A DNA stretch of 6,372 bases, from assembly GCA_900546645.1 (NCBI GenBank), contig URDR01000107.1, positions 1 through 6,372 of the forward strand, read 5' to 3'. Below, in pieces: positions 1 to 5,530 of the stretch; the stretch's first letter is position 1; each line of letters starts with the position of its first letter. Position numbers and translations under genes: made by a program. Source of the DNA: an uncultured Bacteroides sp. (GTDB taxonomy: Bacteria; Bacteroidota; Bacteroidia; Bacteroidales; Bacteroidaceae). The notes beneath the pieces were generated by a model. That model did not search any database. It was not told where the DNA came from and saw nothing but the letters and a program-made list of their open reading frames with translations.

Positions 1-88
1 TACCAAACAGCTTAAAAAGGTAGGCTAAATTGGGAACGTTAAACTGGACACCCTAATTGGTAATTATGTTGACTTTATGTTTGTTGTT
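1..88. other. Non-coding left edge, possible end of an insertion sequence
   Basis: No gene is visible between the window edge and the stop codon of the DUF3868 gene. The stretch contains AATTGG twice in the same orientation (28-33 and 55-60), a palindromic AACGTT (35-40) and the string AAACTGGACACC. TACCAA at the very start is mirrored by TTGGTA at 57-62. Repeated short motifs of this type resemble the multiple terminal repeats of IS21-like elements, but no transposase is in view and the assignment rests on resemblance only. If it is not an insertion sequence, it is simply the spacer to the next gene of the fimbria-type operon. Confidence 0.3.
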
Positions 89-1552
89 CTATTCTGCCAT
101 ATAATCCACGTATGCTTTTAGCATTTTCAAGTTCTCGCCCGACTTGGCGAAGCCCTTGGCAACCGCCTGTTCAAACGCTGATTCAGCCTTGGCGTAAGCC
201 CCCTGTTTGACATAAGCCACACCCAGCATGTTGAGCAAGGCACCGTCGGCAGGCGCTTTCTCCAGCAAAGCTACCGCTTCATCCGTACGTCCAGCCTCCA
301 GTAAGGCAAGAGCAGCATTGTTGACTGCCGTAACGTTATCAGGATAAGCCTTGGCTCCTGCCATCAGACAGCGGATATATTCCTCGCTTCCCTTGCCGTA
401 GCTGTCTGCCACCTGCTGAATCTCGCTCACGCTCATCAGTTCGGGACGCGTCTTGATCATCTGTTTGCCTTCTTCCAAATCGAAATGACGCACGTTATAC
501 TCGATGCGGTACTCGTTTCGACGCACCGGACCGTACATTTCGTTCAACAAGCGTTCGTAGATTTCGGGCGGAACCAGTGCTTTCAGCTGTTCTTCGCACG
601 CATCCTTGTCGTCGCCGCAATGGTCTATTATATCAAGCACTTCCGCCTGTTTCAACAACTGCGGATGTTTTTCCACTTCCTTGCGTACACCTTCCCAGTC
701 CTCTCCTTTCCAGCTTACGTGATAAAGCGAAGGGTCGATGGTCTTCATATCATCTTTCATATATTCCGTGAAAGCCTTGGCACGGCGTTCAGAAAGCTTC
801 ATGTTATAATCGAACGTTCCTTCAGGAGAAGCATAACCGGTTACATAGATACCGGTAATGGTCAGGTCGTTATTATCTTTCACCAGCGTAAGCGATTCGC
901 GCACCTTCGCCAGTTCGGCACGGTTTTCACGATATGTTTCTTTAATCTGATGACTGTCTTGACGGAACTGAAGGCGCGCTGCACGGGTTTCAGAACGGCG
1001 TTTTACCGTTTCTTCCTTCGGCTGGATGAACGGGTTATAATATGCAGGATTCATCGGCGGGAACACCTCACCCGTATAAGCCGTTTCGTTGCCTTCGCCA
1101 CACGCTGCACATCCGGTTACATCGCCTTTCAGACGAAGGTCACCGCCCACCATCCAACGTTTGAAGGGTACGGAAGCCTCATACATAAACGCCTGCTGCG
1201 AATGGTTCTTGCGGCGCACCTCTGCCACAGTTCCCGGATAAAGGTCTTCTTTTTCCAGTTTCTCCACGCGGCTGTTTACCCGGTGGCGCACCTTTCCGCT
1301 TATCACAAACGGCGGCAGTTCCACCTCATTTGCCCCATCTGCCGACACCAGTACCGGCACCACACGAAGCGAATGCTGACGCTTGATGTCGAGGTCATCG
1401 AGGTTGATTTCCATTGACACCCGAGCCCGGCGGTCGTCTGTCTTGACCACTTCACGGTTATTTATCTTGATTTCCTCCAGATATGAAGTCTGTGCCAGCA
1501 CCGGGATTCCGGCTGCAAGAAGCATGGCTATTGAGAGTATGTGTTTTTTCAT
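89..1552 (-). CDS. Exported DUF3868 / OmpA-like / TPR protein of a fimbria-type operon
   Basis: Predicted 487-aa envelope protein whose exact function is unknown. Residues 1-20 form a signal peptide (MKKHILSIAM..., cleavage likely before QTSY). Residues about 21-135 match my recollection of the DUF3868 N-terminal domain. Residues about 230-355 are OmpA-like, with GYASPEG at 239-245, N250 and LSERRA at 253-258. Residues about 393-470 look like TPR repeats (AYPDNVTAVNNAALALLEAG, then LLNMLGVAYVKQGAYAKAES). A CAACG motif lies at 148-152. The start at 1552 is preferred over 1570 because GGAGGAA sits 6 nt upstream and the signal peptide then begins with MKK. A start at 1570 would add MMEERT and overlap the upstream stop as ATGA. 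The gene directly follows the DUF3575 gene and is probably translationally coupled to it. Proteins of this pairing are common at the head of Mfa/FimA-type fimbria operons in Bacteroidales (recalled context). The OmpA-like part lacks the usual Asp of the peptidoglycan-binding motif, so anchoring to peptidoglycan is uncertain. Confidence 0.85.
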   Translation of the reverse strand: MKKHILSIAMLLAAGIPVLAQTSYLEEIKINNREVVKTDDRRARVSMEINLDDLDIKRQHSLRVVPVLVSADGANEVELPPFVISGKVRHRVNSRVEKLEKEDLYPGTVAEVRRKNHSQQAFMYEASVPFKRWMVGGDLRLKGDVTGCAACGEGNETAYTGEVFPPMNPAYYNPFIQPKEETVKRRSETRAARLQFRQDSHQIKETYRENRAELAKVRESLTLVKDNNDLTITGIYVTGYASPEGTFDYNMKLSERRAKAFTEYMKDDMKTIDPSLYHVSWKGEDWEGVRKEVEKHPQLLKQAEVLDIIDHCGDDKDACEEQLKALVPPEIYERLLNEMYGPVRRNEYRIEYNVRHFDLEEGKQMIKTRPELMSVSEIQQVADSYGKGSEEYIRCLMAGAKAYPDNVTAVNNAALALLEAGRTDEAVALLEKAPADGALLNMLGVAYVKQGAYAKAESAFEQAVAKGFAKSGENLKMLKAYVDYMAE

Positions 1553-1558
1553 CGTGCG

Positions 1559-1565
1559 TTCCTCC
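1559..1565 (-). promoter_or_regulatory. Shine-Dalgarno site deciding the DUF3868 gene start
   Basis: On the minus strand GGAGGAA lies 6 nt upstream of the ATG at 1552. Strong Shine-Dalgarno sequences are unusual in Bacteroidales; neither the DUF3575 gene nor frdB has one here. It overlaps the end of the preceding reading frame, which suggests coupled translation, and it supports the start at 1552 over the ATG at 1570. Confidence 0.6.
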
Positions 1566-1566
1566 A

Positions 1567-2127
1567 TCATTTAATTATATAAATAAGTGACACGGCAGCT
1601 TTGGTGACTCCGAAGTAGTCTTTTTTGTTTTTTCCTAACCATTCGCCGCAATGAGGACACTCATATTTATCGAAATCGGCATGAATCCATCCCAGACCGA
1701 TTTCCAGTCCGAGGTTCCAGCGGTTGCCTAATACGAACTGATAACCGTAGCCCAAGCCTGCACCGAACATATTGCCTTCATAACGCTTGCCCTTGGTAGA
1801 CGGGAAAATACCGAAATCTATATCGCCCACATTAAACTGTCCGCCCAAGGCATGGAGAGCGAAGAAGTGACCGTTGAAAGCCTCACAAAGCCAATAACGG
1901 GCTTCGGGCTGAACGAGCCAGTGTTTCATTTTCTTGTCGTCGCCAAACTTAAAGGGGTTGTAGTTGCCCGAAACATCGAGGGTCCACTTCGGTGCCAACC
2001 GGAACTCAGCTCCTATATTTAATGTAGTAGTTACATCATATAGCAGGTTTGTCTTCACGGCAATCTTTTGTGCGGAGACCGTAATGGAAACAAACAGGAG
2101 CAATATCCAAACGAATGCCTTTTTCAT
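1567..2127 (-). CDS. DUF3575 family exported protein, fimbria-operon associated
   Basis: A 186-aa protein with a clear signal peptide (MKKAFVWILLLFVSITVSAQ, residues 1-20). It is followed by alternating hydrophobic/polar strands with many Gly and aromatic residues (for example FGAGLGYGYQFVLGNRWNLG, about 121-140), as expected of a small outer-membrane beta-barrel. The C-terminal block CPHCGEWLGKNKKDYFGVTKAAVSLIY (157-183, with C157 and C160) is what I recognise as the hallmark of DUF3575. The frame stays open upstream to 2217, but the start at 2127 is chosen because it places the signal peptide at the N-terminus and because the -7 promoter box (2163-2170) lies inside the longer version. The gene is first in the unit and its TGA overlaps the alternative ATG of the DUF3868 gene. 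Members usually sit next to DUF3868 and fimbrillin-type genes (recalled context). A role in assembly or anchoring of the surface structure is inference. Confidence 0.85.
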   Translation of the reverse strand: MKKAFVWILLLFVSITVSAQKIAVKTNLLYDVTTTLNIGAEFRLAPKWTLDVSGNYNPFKFGDDKKMKHWLVQPEARYWLCEAFNGHFFALHALGGQFNVGDIDFGIFPSTKGKRYEGNMFGAGLGYGYQFVLGNRWNLGLEIGLGWIHADFDKYECPHCGEWLGKNKKDYFGVTKAAVSLIYIIK

Positions 2128-2162
2128 AATACTGAACGTCTTTTTATGTTTTTTTGCTTCCA

Positions 2163-2196
2163 CAAAAATACGAACCATCCAAGTTCTTGAAGCAAT
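2163..2196 (-). promoter_or_regulatory. Bacteroides-type promoter for the DUF3575-DUF3868 unit
   Basis: Read on the minus strand, TATTTTTG (2170-2163) matches the Bacteroides -7 consensus TAnnTTTG at every defined position. ATTG (2196-2193) is an imperfect -33 element with a 22-bp spacer, slightly longer than usual. Transcription would start near 2155-2160, leaving a leader of about 30 nt before the ATG at 2127. A weak -33 element fits a promoter that needs an activator. Confidence 0.6.
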
Positions 2197-2202
2197 AACA
2201 GC

Positions 2203-2244
2203 TTCCCATTTTGTCAAAAAGGCATTCCTATTTTGTCATATAGG
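2203..2244. repeat. Two 20-bp direct repeats, likely operator of the fimbria-type promoter
   Basis: Copies at 2203-2222 and 2225-2244 agree at 17 of 20 positions. The shared plus-strand pattern is TTCCY, ATTTTGTCA, WAWAGG. The start-to-start distance is 22 bp, close to two helical turns, so both copies face the same side of the DNA. They lie just upstream of the -33 element, at about -45 to -86 from the predicted start, where an activator contacting RNA polymerase would bind. Copy 2 also has an internal dyad (CCTAT...ATAGG read on the minus strand). Tandem direct half-sites of this size are typical of AraC-family proteins, and an AraC-type gene ends 189 bp upstream. The link to that protein is inference. 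Confidence 0.6.
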
Positions 2245-2251
2245 GGGGGGG
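2243..2251. repeat. G9 homopolymer tract
   Basis: Nine consecutive G on the plus strand (C9 on the transcribed strand) abut and overlap the last two bases of the distal direct repeat, inside an AT-rich intergenic region. Homopolymers of this length are prone to slipped-strand length change and are used for phase variation of surface genes in several bacteria. Whether this one varies is unknown. Confidence 0.8.
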
Positions 2252-2331
2252 TAAATCGAGGTTAACACGCTGATAAACAGAGGTTCTCAAAAAAATAAAG
2301 GACTCAGATAAGAAAAAACATCTTTCCATAT

Positions 2332-2359
2332 AAATAAAGAGATTGTTTACACTTTATTT
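2332..2359. repeat. AT-rich inverted repeat between regulator and surface operon
   Basis: AAATAAAG (2332-2339) and CTTTATTT (2352-2359) form a perfect 8-bp inverted repeat with a 12-bp spacer. The arms have only one G-C pair each and no adjoining T-run on the minus strand, so this is a poor terminator. It could be a protein site or chance in an AT-rich region. Confidence 0.35.
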
Positions 2360-2397
2360 CAATCCAATTACAAAAAGAAAATAAAATTGCGGAATAG

Positions 2398-2416
2398 ACA
2401 AAACCGGACGTTTTGT
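2398..2416. repeat. Inverted repeat just after the regulator gene
   Basis: ACAAAAC (2398-2404) and GTTTTGT (2410-2416) form a 7-bp stem with a 5-nt loop, 17 bp beyond the regulator stop codon. On the minus strand no T-run follows the stem, since the T-run precedes it, so it is at best a weak or non-canonical terminator for the regulator transcript. Confidence 0.35.
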
Positions 2417-2432
2417 AAAAAAACCTTTCATT

Positions 2433-4229
2433 TTAAGTCTGTTCCTCTGAAGAAAGAGACGCGCTCTCTTTTACAGCCAGATTACTGCGGAACGCATTGG
2501 GACTCATGCCGTATTTTTCCTTAAACAGACGGTAAAAGGTAGACAGGCTGGGCAAGGCACAGTGGGAGGCAATTTCACTGACCGACCACTCCGGATGCGC
2601 ACGAAACAGTCCCACTGAATAATCCAGACGCAGGTTATTGAGATAGGCACTCAGATTGCCATGGGTATATTCTTTCAGAATGGCAGCAAAACGGTTGCGG
2701 TCTACTCCCATCAAAGCAGCATAGTCATCGCGCGAGAACTGGTAGTTAAGATACATACGCTCTTCACGCACCTGCGCATCGAAGTTCCGGAAAATCTCGT
2801 GCGGGTTAAATGAAGGAAAGGCTTCACCGGCAACCGGAGTTTCTTCCGGGACCTCGGGCTGCTCTTCCACCAAAACGGGAGCCGGCACTTCCACCGGAAC
2901 CAGAACTTCTGCAACAGGTTCTGTCACGCAAGGCAGAACCTCCTTATTCTTATCGTTCAGCTCAACGATGAGCGAAGCCATCTTCCGGTTCTTCTCTCTT
3001 ATCACCTTCCAATAGGAATAAATCCGCACCAGCAGGGCTATCAAAGCCAGTGCCACTACCACCAAGCCTACAATCACCCAGTTACGGACATGCAGTTTGT
3101 TTTCTGCCTGCCGCAATTCATACTCCTGACGCATCACCCGCGTAAAATCGGTCAGATTAAACAGATTACTCCGCTCGGAACTTATCCGCATAACCTCCAT
3201 AAGCTGCCGGAGCTTTAGCAGTTCCTCATAAGCCGACTTATAGTTACCTACTCCCTGATAGGCCTTGCTGGTCTGGTAAAGCGTACGTATATAAATGATG
3301 TTCAGTGAGTCTTTTTCATCCACCGAATTCATATATTCATCCACGTGGCGCAAAACAAGCTGATAGTCGCCTCTTTCAAGCAAATAGTCGTTGATTTCCA
3401 GCCTGCCCTGTACAGTGGAAGCCATCGGAGTCTGCTTAAACTTCTCCAAGTAATCCGCTGCCCGATCTTGTTTCCCGAGCCGCTGTGCCAGAAAAGCCAT
3501 CTTGCTGTACAAATAAGCCTGCTGTTCGCCGATTCCTGATAGATGAGAGGCTATCTGCTGCAGTTTCCCGATCACCTCTTCCCTCTTGAGTCCTACTCTC
3601 CATGCTTCCTCCATCCGCCGGTCTTCAATGCAGTACATCATGAAATAACCCATGATGCGTGAACGGCAATATAATTCATCCCCGTTTACGCTGCTACTCA
3701 GTAAGGAAATGGCCCGGCGAAGGCTCTGATACCCTTTCTCTATCATACCTAAGCGGCGGTATACCTCGCCTTCCATCAGCATCATGTTGGCTTCGAGTAC
3801 CGGATCGCCTACCAGACCGGCATACTGCTTCCCCTCATCAATATAGCGTACGGCATCTTCCAGGTGATAAGCATCCACCGATGATTCTGCCAGCAGCGTA
3901 TAAGCTGATTTCATGAGCAAGGTATCACGCCGGCTATCCTGATACTGTACCACGCGCTGGGCGTAATACATAGCCATGTAATATTTGGAAAGTGCATGAT
4001 AGGAACACGAACGGAAAAAGTCAATATGCTCCTTTGAATAGGTTTTTGTTTTTTCCAGGCTGTCGAGCCTTGGCAACGTTACCTTTGGATTCTGCTTGGC
4101 TTGTATATATAAGCTCATTAAGGCTGTTTTATGGCTTTCAGCATCTTTTGCAGGCAACGCTGGGAAGACCGATAATGGAATCCGAATCAGGATAAGGAAT
4201 AAAATGTGTTTTACAATTAAACTGTTCAT
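2433..4229 (-). CDS. Membrane-anchored TPR / AraC-type transcriptional regulator
   Basis: A 598-aa single-chain signal transducer by architecture. A hydrophobic N-terminus (residues 1-27, VKHILFLILIRIPLSVFPALPA) acts as signal peptide or first anchor. Residues about 30-370 are alpha-helical with TPR-like pairs (for example LLAESSVDAYHLEDAVRYIDEGK, about 112-134, and AFLAQRLGKQDRAADYLEKF, about 245-264). Residues about 384-402 (WVIVGLVVVALALIALLV) form the transmembrane helix, followed by a basic stretch and a Pro/Val/Glu-rich linker (about 431-467). The C-terminal AraC-type domain has two helix-turn-helix units, about 503-525 (YAALMGVDRNRFAAILKEY) and 549-581 (SVSEIASHCALPSLSTFYRLFKEKYGMSPNAFR). 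The expected topology is a sensor in the periplasm and a DNA-binding part in the cytoplasm, like other Bacteroidales TPR-HTH regulators. It sits immediately upstream of, and in line with, the DUF3575-DUF3868 unit, so it is its likely activator (inference). The ligand is unknown. The start is chosen for the signal peptide; there is no clear Shine-Dalgarno site. Confidence 0.88.
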   Translation of the reverse strand: MNSLIVKHILFLILIRIPLSVFPALPAKDAESHKTALMSLYIQAKQNPKVTLPRLDSLEKTKTYSKEHIDFFRSCSYHALSKYYMAMYYAQRVVQYQDSRRDTLLMKSAYTLLAESSVDAYHLEDAVRYIDEGKQYAGLVGDPVLEANMMLMEGEVYRRLGMIEKGYQSLRRAISLLSSSVNGDELYCRSRIMGYFMMYCIEDRRMEEAWRVGLKREEVIGKLQQIASHLSGIGEQQAYLYSKMAFLAQRLGKQDRAADYLEKFKQTPMASTVQGRLEINDYLLERGDYQLVLRHVDEYMNSVDEKDSLNIIYIRTLYQTSKAYQGVGNYKSAYEELLKLRQLMEVMRISSERSNLFNLTDFTRVMRQEYELRQAENKLHVRNWVIVGLVVVALALIALLVRIYSYWKVIREKNRKMASLIVELNDKNKEVLPCVTEPVAEVLVPVEVPAPVLVEEQPEVPEETPVAGEAFPSFNPHEIFRNFDAQVREERMYLNYQFSRDDYAALMGVDRNRFAAILKEYTHGNLSAYLNNLRLDYSVGLFRAHPEWSVSEIASHCALPSLSTFYRLFKEKYGMSPNAFRSNLAVKESASLSSEEQT

Positions 4230-4353
4230 GTTGTTATTCTCTATGATGAAGTGTCTATGTTATGCGTTTTATCGCCTCCAAGATAATAAAAAAGCCTGCA
4301 CCCGCATCCATTTTTTTAGTGTTTTTCAACATTATTATAGCTGTTTTTTCTTT

Positions 4354-4375
4354 GGGAGGGGAATAAGGGATAGGG
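4354..4375 (+). other. Canonical G-quadruplex motif upstream of the regulator
   Basis: On the plus strand four G-runs, 4354-4356, 4358-4361, 4367-4369 and 4373-4375, are separated by loops of 1, 5 and 3 nt. This satisfies the G3+N1-7 rule for an intramolecular quadruplex. It is about 125 bp ahead of the regulator start and would be in the template strand for that gene, so a folded structure could slow or block transcription. Function is untested. Confidence 0.55.
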
Positions 4376-4426
4376 AGAAGAGAAAAATGACAGTTGGTAC
4401 GGACAAAAAAGAAGTTTTTTACGGGC

Positions 4427-4453
4427 AAAAAAAATGGGAGAACGCTTTCTCCC
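4427..4453 (-). terminator. Isolated intrinsic terminator upstream of the regulator
   Basis: On the minus strand GGGAGAA (4453-4447) pairs with TTCTCCC (4442-4436) around a 4-nt loop. One A and then eight T (4434-4427) follow, a near-ideal Rho-independent terminator. It stands about 200 nt before the regulator start and about 205 nt beyond the frd terminator, so it ends no annotated gene. It may end a small RNA, catch read-through from frd, or act as an attenuator in the regulator leader. Confidence 0.7.
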
Positions 4454-4480
4454 AACCTTGTTAACCTTAAATCTAATACT

Positions 4481-4498
4481 ATGAAAAAAATCACGTAA
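4481..4498 (+). other. Plus-strand mini-ORF (MKKIT) with a gene-start-like leader
   Basis: An ATG at 4481 opens a five-codon frame, MKKIT then TAA. It is preceded by TTAACCTTAAATCTAATACT, which resembles the A/T-rich leader seen before many Bacteroides genes (recalled, not searched), and by the hairpin at 4436-4453. No longer frame follows. It could be a leader peptide, the stub of a decayed gene, or chance. Confidence 0.3.
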
Positions 4499-4657
4499 CA
4501 AATGTAAGGGCTACACTTGTATCATCCAAATTAAAACGAAATTATATTCCATTATTTAAAACTCTTTTGCATTTGACACGGTTTTGCTGACTGTAATTTC
4601 ACAATTGAAAGGAGAAGAGGATTCCTTTTCAAGGGATGAGGAATACAATTTTAAAAT

Positions 4658-4693
4658 AAAAAAGGCTGCATCATTACGATGCAGCCCTTTTTT
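4658..4693 (-). terminator. frdB: Bidirectional intrinsic terminator of the frd operon
   Basis: GGCTGCATC (4664-4672) pairs perfectly with GATGCAGCC (4678-4686) around a 5-nt loop. On the minus strand six T follow (4663-4658), ending transcription 27 bp beyond the frdB stop codon. On the plus strand six T (4688-4693) follow after one C, so it should also stop transcripts entering from the left. Confidence 0.9.
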
Positions 4694-4713
4694 ATTCATG
4701 GAAGACATGAGGA

Positions 4714-5469
4714 TTAGTCTTTCAGCTTAGCTTTGATGAAGTCGCGGTTCAAACGAGCAATGTTGCTGATTGAAACACATTTCGGACATTCAGCTTCACA
4801 AGCACGCGTGTTCGTACAGTTACCGAAGCCCAGTTCGTCCATCTTTGACAACATAGCTTTTGCACGGCGCAAAGCTTCCGGCTTGCCCTGAGGCAACAGA
4901 TTCAACTGGCTTACCTTTGCAGAAACGAACAGCATAGCTGAACCGTTTTTACATGCAGCAACACACGCACCGCAACCGATACAAGAAGCAGCGTCCATCG
5001 CTTCATCAGCTACCGGTTTCGGAATCAGGAGGGCATTAGCATCCTGAGGAGCTCCTGTACGTACACTTACGAAGCCACCTGCCTGCATAATCTTATCGTA
5101 TGCAGTACGGTCGACCATCAAGTCTTTAATTACCGGGAAACCGGCAGAACGCCACGGTTCAACGGTGATTACATCGCCGTCTTTGAAGCGACGCATGTAA
5201 ATCTGACAAGTAGTAGCTCCTGTTGCAGGTCCGTGAGGATGTCCGTTGATATACAAAGAACACATACCGCAAATACCTTCACGGCAGTCGTGATCGAATA
5301 CTACAGGTTCTTTACCTTCTTCAATCAACTGTTCGTTCAAGATGTCTAACATTTCCAAAAATGAGGTATCGCCCGGGATGTCTTTCATCTGGAATGTATC
5401 GAAATGACCTTTTTCTTTCGGTCCGTTCTGACGCCAAACTTTCAGCGTAAATGATATATTTTTATCCAT
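4714..5469 (-). CDS. frdB: Fumarate reductase/succinate dehydrogenase iron-sulfur subunit
   Basis: Full-length 251-aa subunit that carries electrons between the flavoprotein FrdA and the membrane cytochrome b subunit, which in turn exchanges them with menaquinone. In Bacteroides this enzyme mainly reduces fumarate to succinate at the cytoplasmic face of the inner membrane. The N-terminal ferredoxin-like domain has [2Fe-2S] ligands C62, C67, C70 and C88. The C-terminal domain has C163, C166, C169 and C228 for [4Fe-4S], and C173, C218 and C224 for [3Fe-4S]. The order and spacing agree with the Wolinella-type FrdB. The length is normal and all ligands are present. The gene follows frdA with a 61-bp gap holding an 8-bp tandem array, and ends just before a strong terminator. 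The start is preceded by an A-rich leader without Shine-Dalgarno sequence. The reaction direction cannot be read from sequence, so sdhB is an equally valid label. Confidence 0.96.
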   Translation of the reverse strand: MDKNISFTLKVWRQNGPKEKGHFDTFQMKDIPGDTSFLEMLDILNEQLIEEGKEPVVFDHDCREGICGMCSLYINGHPHGPATGATTCQIYMRRFKDGDVITVEPWRSAGFPVIKDLMVDRTAYDKIMQAGGFVSVRTGAPQDANALLIPKPVADEAMDAASCIGCGACVAACKNGSAMLFVSAKVSQLNLLPQGKPEALRRAKAMLSKMDELGFGNCTNTRACEAECPKCVSISNIARLNRDFIKAKLKD

Positions 5470-5489
5470 TTTTTTCTATATTTATATAA

Positions 5490-5521
5490 GTCAACAAGTC
5501 AACTCGTCACCTCGTCAACTG
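5490..5521. repeat. Four tandem 8-bp repeats between frdA and frdB
   Basis: On the plus strand GTCAACAA, GTCAACTC, GTCACCTC and GTCAACTG follow each other without gaps. All four share GTCAnC, and differences are confined to positions 5, 7 and 8. The array starts 9 bp beyond the frdA stop codon and ends 20 bp before the frdB start, so it is transcribed within the operon. Its role is unknown. Copy-number change would alter the distance between the two genes. Confidence 0.8.
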
Positions 5522-5530
5522 TATTCAACA

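Larger units (their letters stand above)
4230..4713. other. 484-bp intergenic region between frdB and the regulator gene
   Basis: No convincing gene lies here. Open frames present on both strands are low-complexity (runs of Phe and Lys) and show no domain or start signal. The region contains, from right to left, the frd terminator, an AT-rich stretch, a plus-strand mini-ORF, a second terminator hairpin, a G-quadruplex motif and the leader of the regulator. I found no perfect TAnnTTTG box for the regulator on the minus strand; TATCTTGG and TAATGTTG are one-mismatch candidates without a good -33 element. Confidence 0.6.

Noticed and set aside
485..1417. Long plus-strand open frame of 310 codons opposite the DUF3868 gene
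   Set aside because: It is antisense to a gene with clear domains, is rich in Phe, His and Arg with no recognisable motif, and has no leader signal.
2128..2217. The 30-residue N-terminal extension of the DUF3575 reading frame
   Set aside because: It precedes a perfect signal peptide and would span the predicted promoter -7 box, so the start at 2127 is preferred.
2203..2251. A CRISPR-like array
   Set aside because: There are only two copies, with a 2-bp gap between them and no spacers or cas genes.
2398..2432. Stem after the regulator as an intrinsic terminator
   Set aside because: The T-run lies before the stem on the transcribed strand instead of after it, so it is kept only as an inverted repeat.
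4401..4442. Partial resemblance (GGACAAAA, CAAAA...TGGGAGAA) to the operator repeats upstream of the regulator itself
   Set aside because: It needs gaps to align and agrees only over A-runs, so autoregulation through this site is not supported.
4255..4501. Minus-strand open frames of 61-79 codons upstream of the regulator
   Set aside because: Low-complexity Phe/Lys-rich translations of AT-rich DNA that run through a terminator hairpin, with no domain.
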